NCBI GenBank assembly: GCA_022432975.1
Contig: CM039509.1
Span: 12,232,095 to 12,296,094 of the forward strand
DNA from: Begonia masoniana
Lineage: Eukaryota; Streptophyta; Magnoliopsida; Cucurbitales; Begoniaceae
DNA: 64,000 nucleotides
Direction of reading: 5' to 3'
Shown: piece by piece, positions 46,894 through 58,137 of the stretch
How the letters are laid out: every line of letters begins with the position of its first letter
How positions within the stretch are numbered: the first letter of the stretch is position 1
Notes under the pieces: model-generated
Seen by the model: the letters and a program-made list of their open reading frames with translations, nothing else
Databases searched by the model: none
Told to the model about the DNA's origin: nothing
Position numbers and translations under genes: made by a program

Positions 46894-46967
46894 GGTATGC
46901 CTTATATACTGCTTTTGGGCAACCCTCCCAATAACTAAGAGATCCATTCAAGGAACACGGGGACTAG

Positions 46968-47505
46968 TTGAAGTAAAGGAAAGAGCCTCCCAATTACCGA
47001 ACTCACGTTTTAAGTGGCAACCATAAGTTTTAATCATTTTTTAGTAATATTTTATTACGTGTAACGTCTCTTTATGTAAAAAGTGTATTGTACATATATA
47101 TGAGTGCTTAGACATATTATTTAAATAATCATAACCTACTAAATTATTTTTTCTCATGTTCTTGTGCAATTAATTTTCTATTTTTGTGTGCAACATATAT
47201 CTTGCACTTAAAATCCCAATTTATAACAATTCATGTGTAATTGATTTTTTAATACCCATTTTTTCATGTGTAACTCACTTTTTTTGCTTTTTATTCTCGA
47301 CACATTAACAATCGTAAGTAATATGAATTTCATTTATAATTTACCCTTTTAATTCCTTGGTTTATATTTAACCAAGTTTTATATATCATTAAAATTATTT
47401 AGATGTTTTATTTTACGTCTAGTTATATATATATCACATATTCATCTCATAGTTCACTTTCATTTTATTAACAAAACATATTCTATTAATATCTAATTTT
47501 GTTGT
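46968..47505. other. AT-rich host DNA
   Basis: Apart from about 25 bases of plastid-like sequence after psbN, I see no gene or repeat. It borders the truncated copia element. Confidence 0.5.
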
Positions 47506-49595
47506 TCACACTCTACCCACAGTTATATTTTTAGGATCAATAAAACTGGGAGGCTGTTGCATGTATACCTTTTCAGTCAGATCATCGTGTAAGAAAGCAT
47601 TACTGATATCTAATTGTCGGATGATCCAGCGAGATGAGAGAGCTAAAGAGAGCACTGTGCGAACAGAAGTGGGTTTGACCACCGGACTAAATGTCTCATC
47701 ATAATCAATACCTTCAGTCTGATCATAACCTTTAGCTACCAGACGAGCTTTGTATCGAGAAACTGTGCCATCAGAATTGAGTTTAGTCTTGAAGACCCAC
47801 TTATAGCCTATAAGTTTAGCACCTTGAGGTAGTGGAACTAAGGTCCAGGTGTTGGTTTGTGAAAGAGCGGACATCTCCTCTTTCATGGCGGTGAGCAAAT
47901 GAAGGTCTTTGGCCGCTTGGGTAAAGGTTTTGGGTTCAAGGGTAGTTTCAGAGAGAAAGGCTTTTGGCTTGAAAATACCGGATTTGGCCCTGGTGGTCAT
48001 AGGATGGGTATTGAAGGCAGAAGATTGGGAAGCTGGGGGAGGTGGGAGATCAGGTAAAGTATGGGAAGGAGAGGGGATAGGGGAAGGACACACGGGTGGG
48101 GAGGGTGAGCCACTTGGATGGATAGGTATGGGAGAAGGTATAAGTACAAGTGAGAGTGAGAGTGAGGATGATTGAGTTGGGGAATTAGTATAGGTGAGAG
48201 GGTGAGGTAGGCAAAGGATGTTAAGTTGAAAAGAGGGTGGTGGAGAAGCAGGTGGTGAACGAGAGGAAAATGGAAATTGAGACTCAACGAAGGTGACATG
48301 ACGAGAGATGTAGATTTTGTTGGTGGTAGGATCGAGGCATAAGGATCCTTTGTGATTTTGACTAGAGCCTAAAAAGATGCATGGAAGAGAGCGGGGTTGG
48401 AGTTTGTGTTTATTAAACGGGCGAAGAAGGGGGAAACATAGACAACCGAAAACACGAAGGGAAGAATAATTTGGAAGTTTATTGAACAAACATTCAGAGG
48501 GAGACTTGTGATTTAAGACAGGAGTGGGGAGTAAATTGATTAAGGAAGTAGCTGTGAGGAAAACATAGGGCCAAAAATGAGGAGGGACTGAAGAATGGAA
48601 AAGTAGAGCAAGAATGGTTTCAATCACATGCCGATTTTTGCGTTCCACGCGACCATTTTGATTTGGGGTATACGGAAACGAAATGCGATGCTGAATGCCA
48701 AGAGATTTAAAAAGAGGAGTGAGAGATTGAAATTCACCACCCCAGTCAGATTGGACAGTTTTTATTTTGACACCGAACTGAGTATGAACAAATTGATTGA
48801 AATGCACAAAAGTAGTAAACACTTCACTTTTTAATTTCAATGGAAAAAGCCACATGAATCGAGTACAATCATCAACGAAGAGAAGAAAATATCGTGCGCC
48901 AGTGACAGAAGTAATTGGAGAAGGACCCCACACATCAGTATGAATAACATCAAAAGGAAATTGAGCATGTGATTGTGAAATTGGAAACGGTAACTGATGA
49001 CTTTTACTCATTTGGCAAGGAATACATTTTGATACAAAAAACGTTTGGAATTGAGATTACAAAATTCTAATACTTGTTTTAACACAAGTGGAGAAGGGTG
49101 GCCAAGTCTCCTATGCCAGAGAGCATCCAAAACAGAGGGGGACTCGTTGAGCTGAGCAGCAAGAGACACAACCGTGGCGGCCGGTGGAATGCGATAGAGG
49201 CCGTCACTGAGCAACCCACGGAGGAGGATTCGGTGAGTAGTCCGATCCTTGAAAAAAAATACGTAGGGTGAAATTCAACAAAAACACAATTGTCATGACA
49301 AAGTTTCGAAACACTGAGCAGATTATGTGAAAGATGTGGAGTGTGATAAACGATGGGCAAGTGAAGGGATCGGCCACGAGCTGGAATAACAGAAGAACCA
49401 GAGTTTAAGAGAGGGAGAGATGTACCTTGCGCCGTGGTAACTTGAGACGGAGCAGGGAGGAGTTGAGGGTGACTAAGGAGATCGGGTTCTGGCGTGAAGT
49501 GGTGGGTGGTGCCAGAATCTAAAACCCAGGGGATGGTCGGCGACGGCGTGATCGGAGTGGGCAGAAGACCGAAGGAGTTAAGGGAGGAGACAGGG
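47506..49595 (-). pseudogene. Copia protease, integrase and truncated RT
   Basis: The protease motif WVLDSGTTHHFTPEPDLL is at about 49470-49525. The integrase zinc domain (LWHRRLGHPS) is followed by frameshifts near 49200 and 49020. The core has [15 protein letters not shown] and [17 protein letters not shown], the D,D,E catalytic triad. RT starts [17 protein letters not shown] and [15 protein letters not shown] and reaches [20 protein letters not shown] before the sequence loses similarity at about 47520. The proline- and serine-rich linker (about 48000-48250) is typical of the integrase-RT junction. The catalytic YVDD is missing. Confidence 0.92.
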
Positions 49596-50723
49596 TGTAA
49601 CACCCGACAACTTCAACCAGGTGACTCCCTAACTGAATTAACGGCCATGATTATTCAATCTTCACGGTTTAGAATTTTATGCCAAGTTTAATTAATTACA
49701 TGTTGTTTTAAACTAGGTTGAGTGGCAAAGTTGTAATAATGGAGGTTTGAGACCGGTATTTAAAGAAAATGGAAAGGGTTCAAACTTCATTTAAGCCACT
49801 GTAGCCGAAACCTTCTACTCTCGGCAATTTCTTCTCTCCCGAGCTCTCGCTCTCTGTCAGCTGGAAATCCCTCTTTCGACGACCAGTTTCCTTGCTGCTT
49901 CTCGGCTACTTTGTGCTCGAGGTACGAGTTTGGCAATGTAGCTATCTTTTAGTCGTTAAGCTCTGTTTTCTGCTATGTGTTGAAGTTCTGGGTTCTTCAA
50001 TGGCCGAGTATTAGTAAGGGTATTTTAAAATCTGAAAGTGGTAATGTCATTCCGAATCGATTTTGGACATTAAATAACCAACCCTGAACTATCTCTAATC
50101 GAATCTGTCTGTTTTGGGTTTTGGATTTCAAATTGCACAGAGAAACTATACTAAGGATTCGGCAGTGACTATAGCTATTAGATCCTAGGATGACTTGTGA
50201 TTAGAACTAATAGGATTTTGTTTTAACTACTGCAATGTAAATGTTTTAGGTGAAGAAGTTTGAAGAGAAAGGAACTCAAATTGCTAAGGAGACCAGGTAA
50301 GTGAATATACAGGTTTCTCGGTCATTAGGACCCTACATCAAAGGATGTTAGGTAGAAACTCATACGATGAGTAGTAGTTCCCTTATGTTACTGTCTAGTA
50401 TTTATGTTGATGATTAGTTCAATGGTAAGGTTTTATGTTGGATAGTGCTCTGTCTGTAGCTTGATGATTTAGGAATTTCCATGTACATGCATCATGACTA
50501 TTTTATGCACATGAAAATGTTTTAAGAGCATGTTTTCCTCATGAATAAAGTAAGAAGATAAAACTGATGCAACGTGGACTAAGTGAGGGTTGGGGGCGGT
50601 TCGGCAGTATGTCACAGTTCAAAAGAGGGACATATGAACACGACCCGTAGTAGGGACCAAGATCAAACTCACTATCGAACCCCCTTTACCGGCACAAATC
50701 CTCTCTTAATCCACGCAACTTAA

Positions 50724-51293
50724 ATGAAGAGTATGATCAATGACTATGAATGATGAATATGATCAATGACTATGAATGATGAATATGATCAATGACTATG
50801 AATGATGAATATGATCCATGACTATGAATGATGAATATGATCCATGACTATGAATGATGAATATGATCAATGACTATGAATGATGAATATGATCAATGAC
50901 TATGAATGATGAATATGATCAATGACTATGAATGATGAATATGATCAATGACTATGAATGATGAATATGATCAATGACTATGAATGATGAATATGATCAA
51001 TGACTATGAATGATGAATATGATCAATGACTATGAATGATGAATATGATCAATGACTATGAATGATGAATATGATCAATGACTATGAATGATGAATATGA
51101 TCAATGACTATGAATGATGAATATGATCCATGACTATGAATGATGAATATGATCAATGACTATGAATGATGAATATGATCAATGACTATGAATGATGAAT
51201 ATGATCAATGACTATGAATGATGAATATGATCAATGACTATGAATGATGAATATGATCAATGACTATGAATGATGAATATGATCAATGACTAT
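50724..51293 (+). repeat. 22 copies of a 26-base repeat
   Basis: The unit is GATGAATATGATCAATGACT plus ATGAAT. Nearly all copies are identical; a few have GATCCATG instead of GATCAATG. It fills the middle of the intron-like module, where other LTRs carry unrelated repeats. Confidence 0.95.
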
Positions 51294-51760
51294 GCTTCTA
51301 GTTAACCTTATGATGTAGGTGAAGAGCTAACAGGTGAGAATTTCCAGTCCAGAGATGATGTTTAAAGCTGGTTGCTGGAGGATGCTCAGTATGACAGTGC
51401 AAGGCTGGGCAGGCGACTAAGACCCCTGGTTATGCTCATAGTATGTCAGTGAAGTTTATGATAAACAGATGTCTAAGAAAAATAGAATTTCTTATAACCA
51501 TAAGATTTAGATTTGGATGATTTGACTTAAGAGTCTGATGATGATTTTAAAGATTATTGAATGGTTTGTTTTTGCTTAAGCCTTCCGCTATGCGTATTTT
51601 GGATGAGTTTATGATTCTGACTCATTGAGGTTTATAGTCACTAAGTTAAGATTCGGGTGAGTTGTGGTATTTTCTACTGGATGAAGTTGTTTGATGATTA
51701 TAGTGTTTTTCCTGCCGTGTGATGGAAGCTGGATAAGGCCATCATCCGGCTGACGTCATC

Positions 51761-53008
51761 GGCAGATGTAGAATGTTAAGCCATCGGATGATGAAAGTGC
51801 TATTTCGTTGTCTTGCGATCGGCAGATGTAGAATGTTTAAGCCATCGGATGATGAGAGTGCTATTTTGTCATCTAGCCATCGGCAGATGCAGAATGTTTA
51901 AGCCATCGGATGATGAGAGTGCTATTTTGTCATCTAGCGATCGGCAGGTGTAGAATGTTTAAGCCATCGGATGATGATGGTGCTATTTTGTCGTCTAGCG
52001 ATCGGCATCGGCAGATGTAGAATGTTAAGCCATCGGATGATGAGAGTGCTATTTTGTCATCTAGCGATCGGCAGATGTAGAATGTTAAGCCATCGGATGA
52101 TGAGAGTGCTATTTTGTCATCTAGCGATCGGCAGATGTAGAATGTTAAGCCATCGGATGATGAGAGTGCTATTTTGTCATCTAGCGATCGGCAGATGTAG
52201 AATGTTAAGCCATCGGATGATGAGAGTGCTATTTTGTCATCTAGCGATCGGCAGATGTAGAATGTTTAAGCCATCGGATGATGAGAGTGCTATTTTGTCA
52301 TCTAGCGATCGGCAGATGTAGAATGTTTAAGCCATCGGATGATGAGAGTGCTATTTTGTCATCTAGCGATCGGCAGATGTAGAATGTTAAGCCATCGGAT
52401 GATGAGAGTGCTATTTTGTCATCTAGCGATCGGCAGATGTAGAATGTTAAGCCATCGGATGATGAGAGTGCTATTTTGTCATCTAGCGATCGGCAGATGT
52501 AGAATGTTAAGCCATCGGATGATGAGAGTGCTATTTTGTCATCTAGCGATCGGCAGATGTAGAATGTTTAAGCCATCGGATGATGAGAGTGCTATTTTGT
52601 CATCTAGCGATCGGCAGATGTAGAATGTTAAGCCATCGGATGATGAGAGTGCTATTTTGTCATCTAGCGATCGGCAGATGTAGAATGTTAAGCCATCGGA
52701 TGATGAGAGTGCTATTTTGTCATCTAGCGATCGGCAGATGTAGAATGTTAAGCCATCGGATGATGAGAGTGCTATTTTGTCATCTAGCGATCGGCAGATG
52801 TAGAATGTTTAAGCCATCGGATGATGAGAGTGCTATTTTGTCATCTAGCGATCGGCAGATGTAGAATGTTAAGCCATCGGATGATGAGAGTGCTATTTTG
52901 TCATCTAGCGATCGGCAGATGTAGAATGTTTAAGCCATCGGATGATGAGAGTGCTATTTTGTCATCTAGCGATCGGCAGATGTAGAATGTTAAGCCATCG
53001 GATGATGA
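51761..53008 (+). repeat. ~21 copies of a 60/61-base minisatellite with higher-order period
   Basis: The unit is GCCATCGGATGATGAGAGTG, CTATTTTGTCATCTAGCGAT, CGGCAGATGTAGAATGTTAA. A one-base variant (GTTTAA) recurs every fourth unit near 52325, 52566 and 52807, giving a 241-base higher-order repeat. It aligns with the short 60-base arrays of the chromovirus LTRs. A 9-base insertion (CGGCATCGG) disturbs the phase near 52005. Confidence 0.95.
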
Positions 53009-53444
53009 GTTACCGGATGATGTGAGGGTTATCCTGTCGTTTAGTGACCGGGTCATGTTTTAATTATTCACGTGAGGAGCACATGTTCACCGGATGATGT
53101 CCCCTTATTTTCATCGGATGATGTAGAGAGTTTCTTCACCGGATGGTATAAATATAGTTATGTCGTCTAGTGATCGGTAGATGTGGTTTATTCCTCTATC
53201 GGTAGATGCAGTCTAAAGGTTTAAGTTTCCCTTCACCAGCCGATACACTTTGCGCTGCCCGCCGGCAGATGTGTAATGTTTTCCTTTGTCGAATGAGGCC
53301 CAGTGAATCGCATATAACATCATGAGTTAAATTATGTTTTAAAAAAAAAAAATACATTACTAATAATGAATAATGTGTGAGTAATAAGAATCAAATGATT
53401 AAGAAAGATATGGATTATGTGGCGATCTCTTTGGGGTCGTTACA

Positions 53445-53696
53445 CAGGGGCTCGGGTCTGGAAGGGTGCAGGGGATGGGTCAAAAGGGGGAAGGGGCAAG
53501 TCGGGTAAAAGGGGGTTAAAGGTGGGTTGGGTATGGGTTGATGGGAAATGGATTTGGGTCGGGGTATAAGTTAGGTTGGCTTGGGCTTGGGCTGGGGAGG
53601 GAAAGAGGTGTGGGTTGGTTCGTTGGACTGTAGAGGCTAAATGATAGCATTTAAGGGCTGAGTGGCCTACCTTGTTGCAGATCTGGCAACGAGGCC
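53445..53696 (-). pseudogene. Copia gag zinc knuckle segment
   Basis: The minus strand encodes CQICNKVGHSALKCYH (CX2CX4HX4C) at about 53645-53696, followed by a proline- and glycine-rich spacer toward the protease. The segment is bounded by the insertion sites of the two solo LTRs. Confidence 0.85.
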
Positions 53697-55967
53697 TGTA
53701 ACGCCCCCGAACCCACCCTGACTCGGTGCGCTACTTTGCTAACTAATCCCACATTAAAACCTAATTTAAAATAAGTCTAGACTTGGTAATTTCTCTTAAT
53801 CCTAACCTTTACAGCACCACGGCGTCCTTCCCGAAAATTTCGGCAAAGTAACACCTGAAAATGGCGCCTCCAAAATGCTAAGTACCTGCACACAAATCAA
53901 TTCCCAACCAGATCCAGAATATTCCTAACAATCTAACTAATCTACGAAATCTCTAACAATCATTCACAATACATGGTAACACATCACCCTGCACTATAAC
54001 TATATACAACAAATACACATAAGACAACCACCCAAAAAGAACTACACATTTCCATCATCCATCAATTTACAAGCAAACATTTACAATACTACCAAAATAC
54101 AAAACCCACATTCTCCGAAGACTATGGTCGAGGCGCCCCGACAACTGCCTGCACCTGCATGCCCCGAACTCCTCCGACTGCGGCCTAGTCCTCAGCTGTC
54201 CTCTTTACCTCACCAGGATAAAACTCGCCACCTACACCATAGAACACAAAAGTAAGCCTAACGCTTAGCAAGTAGGGAAATAATGCACAACAACACACTA
54301 ACTCGACTCAACCCTAACATGCAGTTTCTACACACTCTGTTGCTTTCTTTTCATTTCGGTTGCAATTATCTTTCACTTTCAGGTGAATCAAGTAGGCACA
54401 CTCCCCCACACAGTCCAGGACGGCCACGCCTTGATCCACGGAGCTAGACCGGAGGCACACGTCCCAACACAGTCCAGGACGGCCAACACGAATCTCCCCC
54501 AATCGATCGTAGAATCCTCATTGTGCACTTCAAGCACGAACAGGTCGAGGCATTCATACTCACGATGCATTACGTACATTAGCATAGCATCTCGAGTAAA
54601 ATCCCTCGCAGGGTGCTCAACGAGCCACTTGCCCAACGAAGCTATTCTACTCGAGACCAAGTTGCAAATCATTTATTATCTTCCATTTCATCCTCACCAC
54701 TCAAGCATGCAAAACACGTGGTTTCGTAGTTTAGAAAACAATGATGCATGGCACACGATGCATGACACAAAGCAAAACATAACAAACAAGCAAACAAACA
54801 CTCATCCTCTACTTACCTGGCATCCTAGCTCGCTGAGGTTACTCGGTTACCTGTCCATCTACAGCTCGACCTACGAAAATAATTCAAACTTCATTAAAAT
54901 CAAGCCTACTTTCACCAATTAACTCTCAAACTACTATTTCTAGCCTAATCCAACTAAAACCTATCTAAACGGGCCACTAATTTGGGTTCGGTAAAAACCG
55001 ATCCGAAACTTCAAACGCGCGTAACTTTTGCGTCGGTTATCGGAATCAAACGATTCCAGCGGCCACGTACTCCTCTAATAACCTATTTTAACCTGCCAAA
55101 AGAAATTTGAAAACAAACGACACTAGCTAGGTCAAAATGGCAAAAACCCGAACTGCCCCTTCACCCGGAAATTTCCCCACTTTGGTTTTTCATCAATTTT
55201 CACTCAATTGCACACCAATCAACCATATTTAGCCTCAATTAACATAATCTAACCAAAAACCCCGAACTACAAGCAAAAACCCGAAATGCCCTAAAGAGGG
55301 CTTCACTGTTTTTCGCCCAAAAAGGGCTCTCCACTGCCAGGCAACCATAGCCGGCCCAAGGGTTGGCAAACCCACGCCGGAAGCAGCCCATTTTGGCCGA
55401 TGATCGGAGCTCAAACTCGCTCCTCACCCTCGGCCACAAAAAGAGCCAAAACAGGGGAAGAGGAAGACGTACCATTCGGTTCTGTGTGCGAAGATGGCCG
55501 GAACTGGCAACCTTAAAGTCGCCGACGTCGTCTAGCCAGAAATCGCTGGAAATCGGCGACGGTTTAGGTCGGCGATCATCGCCCCTCGCCGTTCTCCTCT
55601 CTCCCCTGCCTCCTCGCTGCCTGACTCGCGAACAACAGAATAGCTTCGACTATTCTGTTGTTTTCTTTTATTTTAATTAATTAAATAATTAATTAATAAT
55701 AATAATAATAACGTTAATAAAACTAAATTCCCATTATGCCCTTCAAATTTCAACCATTTCAAATTTCATTAAATCTCGTTCTTAAATTATAAACTTTCGT
55801 CAATTGACCCTCACCCTGTACCCGGCTTAAGTTCTCTCCACTGGGAATACCCAAATATAAATTAATAAACCATTCACTTTTCTTTTAATTTAATTCAAAC
55901 AACCTATTTTATTATTCTTTTATTTTCTCTCTAATTTTCCTTAAAAAAAAAAATCCCGGGTGTTACA
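53697..55967 (-). mobile_element. Solo LTR, minus strand, in the copia gag
   Basis: This is 2271 bases reading from TGTAACACCCGG (55967) to GGGGGCGTTACA (53697), flanked by AGGCC at 53692-53696 and 55968-55972. It belongs to the 23467 family in inverse orientation. Sense-strand CAG/GTAAGT is at 54817/54816, the hairpin TAAGC-GTTAG-GCTTA at 54267-54253 and GGTGTAG ends at 54232. It contains the CATGCATCAT motif near 54745. The short ORFs in it have no recognised product. Confidence 0.94.
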
Positions 55968-56844
55968 AGGCCGGTGCTGTTGATTAGGCCGAGCAGAACG
56001 CCACGGGCCGAGTTGTGGCTGCGGACCGGAGCTGGTAGGAAGAAAACCAGGTGAGGAGCTAGGCCGAAGAGGAACACTTGGCCGAGGGCTCCATGGAGAA
56101 CGAGCCGATTGGTGATACGAGACGTTCGCCTGAACTTGAGTCTGCGTCGGAAGGTGGAGCACAGCATTCTATTTTTCTAGTCGGAAATCGTAGCTTTGAA
56201 GAAGGCTGTAAACTTCTTCAAGCGACGGCTGGTCGGCGCGATTAGTGACAGACGTTACAAAGGGATTATACTCACTGCCTAATCCGCCCAGAAAATAGAG
56301 GAGTTGATCTTCATAGGAGCCGGGTTGCCCGATAGCAGCGAGGGTATTGCAGAGGGAGGTTAGCTTATGTATGTAAGCAGCTGCCGAAATGCCGTCTTTG
56401 GAGAGGCAGTGGAGTTGATTGCAAAGTTTGGTGATGCGCGCTAAGGAAGAAGACGCAAACCGACTGGCGAGAGCTGTCCAGACTGCGTTGGCAGTCATAA
56501 AGGTAACGAATTGGGGAAGCAGATCCTCGGTCATGGAAGAGAATATCCAGCTCAGAAGGAGACTACCTTTGCCAAGTTGTGTATTCTAGATTTGGTTGGG
56601 AGGAAAGATTATCCAAAAACGGTGGAGGGGTGGGGCAAGAACCGTCAAGCATATGAGCTATACCATTGGCGGTGACAACGTGCAAGATTTGGGTTTTCCA
56701 TACGAGGTAATTTGTGGAGTTTAGCTTGATGGTGATTGTCTGGTTTACTGCTGGGAAGGGTGGGAGAAGAGAAGAAGGAGGAATAGAAGAGGAGGAAAGG
56801 ATAGTTGAGCTGGGAGACGGATCTGTTGAGGTTGGGGACGCCAT
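55968..56844 (-). pseudogene. Copia gag, N-terminal and central part
   Basis: The ATG at 56842-56844 opens MASPTSTDPSPSS, leading to the conserved KLNSTNYLVWKTQILHVV and MLDGSCPTPPPF of copia gag (retrotran_gag family). A stop near 56563 is followed by another open part with TALASRFASSSLARITKLCN and YIHKLTSLCNTLAAIG, ending with a stop at 56169. The zinc knuckle lies beyond the nested LTR at 53645-53696. The ATG is only two bases from the primer site. Confidence 0.9.
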
Positions 56845-56846
56845 TG

Positions 56847-56859
56847 AGCTCTGATACCA
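56847..56859 (-). other. Copia primer-binding site, initiator-Met type
   Basis: On the minus strand TGGTATCAGAGCT matches the complement of the initiator tRNA-Met 3' end. It directly follows the LTR end. Confidence 0.9.
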
Positions 56860-57134
56860 CGTTGAGAAATGGATGTTGCTGGTTAAAGCTACTGTCGGCT
56901 ATGAAACGGAAAAACCAGAGGAGAGGAGAACGAAGAAGAGAGAAACGGCGGCAGAGCAATTGATTTGAATTCTGTAAGTTGTATTTTCCAATGAACTCTT
57001 ACAATGTATATACCCGAGAGAGAAACCAACTTAGAAACCAAAACAATATTTTAACTAACTAAACTATAAGTGAATAGTAACAACATGAATACTCTAATAC
57101 AACAGCTAGTACAGATTGATCACTGATCTCAACA
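56860..57134 (-). repeat. Copia 5' LTR
   Basis: Sense sequence starts TGTTGAGATCAGTG at 57134 and ends TTTCTCAACG before the primer site (about 275 bases; terminal CA appears altered). A TATA-like GGGTATATACATTG is near 57002-57015. No 3' partner exists in the window, so the boundaries rest on the primer site and the TGTTGA/TCAACA-type ends. Confidence 0.75.
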
Positions 57135-58130
57135 TGTCGTAGTCTAACGGAGAAGCCACTCCATTTCTTGCGCCATTTCTCTAAAACTTCCTTTCTCTCT
57201 CTCTGAAAACCCCTCGCTCTCATTTCTCCTCTTGGACAGAAAAAGGCTGAAGAGAAGAAAAGAAATGCTCCCTATGTGAAGATGTGAGCAAAATTCGGTT
57301 AGGTTTTAGAGTCAAACCGACCGAACCGATAGATTCATAAAAAATAGACCCATACCTATCCAGTGAATCAAATTCAGAATTTCAGTTCAGATCTGGTTCA
57401 ATTCCGGTTTGGTGCCAACTTTTACAAAAACAATAATAATAATGTTCTTCAAAATAAAAAATTATTAAATTATGAGTAACAAAATTTCAAAATAAATAAT
57501 AAATAATTTTAATATTAACTATTAGGTAATTTAATTAAATGACTCAATAAATTTATTAGGCGATTCAATTTTTAAATATACAATTCAATCAAATAATCAA
57601 ATCACTAGTTTGATAATAAACTTATAATTTAATCACTAATTAGTATAATTTAATAATATATTGAATATGTAATTCGTACAATTCAAAAATCTTATTACTA
57701 ATTAGATGATAATTTAATCACTATTAGTAAAATTTAATGGCTAATTAGGTAATAATCAATTACTATTTAGGTAACAATCAAATCATTTGAATTTTAGACA
57801 AATACAAAATTTGAATTTTGAAACTAATAAAAACAATTTATTGAATAATTTCTTACGCTGGAACAATATTTACTTTTTTTATATGAAAATATTTTTTAAG
57901 TGAATTTTATTTTGATAAGTTTTTTCACTTCATTTTGGTTTCTAAATTTAGAATCGAAAATTGAATCGAGATTTTCATTTATTGAAAGTAGATTCGAATT
58001 TTGATTCCTATATCTTAAGAACTTATCAGAACCGAACCAAAATCGATCAGTTCGATTTAATTATTAACTCCAATTTGGTTATTTCCCATCTCGGCTCAGA
58101 TGCAGTTGAACATAGGCCGCCTAGGCACTA
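57135..58130. other. AT-rich host DNA
   Basis: No gene is supported. 57290-57420 and 58020-58080 carry low-complexity AACCGAACC-like words that also flank the next element. Confidence 0.5.
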
Positions 58131-58137
58131 TTTGGTT

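Larger units (their letters stand above)
40238..46967 (+). pseudogene. psbN: psbN pseudogene of plastid origin, split by two solo LTRs
   Basis: The pieces 40238-40278, 44320-44341 and 46899-46967 join to 132 nt: 43 codons plus TAG, exactly the length of plastid psbN, a small thylakoid protein needed for photosystem II assembly. The reading gives ETATLVAISIFG, LLVSFIGYALYTAFGQPSQ and LRDPFKEHGD. The start codon is ATA instead of ATG, and codon 34 is TAA where psbN has CAA. The breaks coincide with the duplications GGTTT (40274-40278, 44315-44319) and GGTAT (44337-44341, 46894-46898). Some plastid-like sequence continues past the stop (TTGAAGTA, GAGCCTCCCAAT) to about 46993. This is a nuclear plastid insertion, not an active gene. 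Confidence 0.93.
49596..53444 (+). mobile_element. Solo LTR with two minisatellites, in the copia element
   Basis: This is 3849 bases from TGTAACACCCGA to GGGGTCGTTACA, flanked by CAGGG at 49591-49595 and 53445-53449. A TATA-like GGTATTTAAAG is near 49757. CAG/GTAAGT is at 50296/50297, followed by ACCCTACATCAAAGGATGTTAGG (a hairpin, given here by its stem CCTACATC/GATGTTAGG), CATGCATCATG at 50486-50496, the 26-base array and GATGTAG ending 51318. The 60-base array follows. The pre-acceptor hairpin of other families is not recognisable here. Confidence 0.94.
47506..57134 (-). mobile_element. Ty1/copia element, 3'-truncated, with two nested solo LTRs
   Basis: Reading on the minus strand from 57134 are a short LTR, primer site, gag with zinc knuckle, protease, integrase and the start of RT (integrase before RT marks Ty1/copia). 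The RT stops after about 100 residues, and RT core, RNase H and 3' LTR are absent. Solo LTRs at 49596-53444 and 53697-55967 interrupt it. Stops and frameshifts occur in gag and pol. Confidence 0.92.

Noticed and set aside
51971..52864. Repeated 94-116-codon frames (MMRVLFCHLAIGRCRMLSH)
   Set aside because: Translation of the 60-base minisatellite, identical at 241-base intervals; not a gene family.
54383..54922. 179-codon plus-strand frame in the inverted solo LTR
   Set aside because: It spans the donor site of the LTR module in antisense and has no recognised domain; the family member at 23467 does not preserve it.
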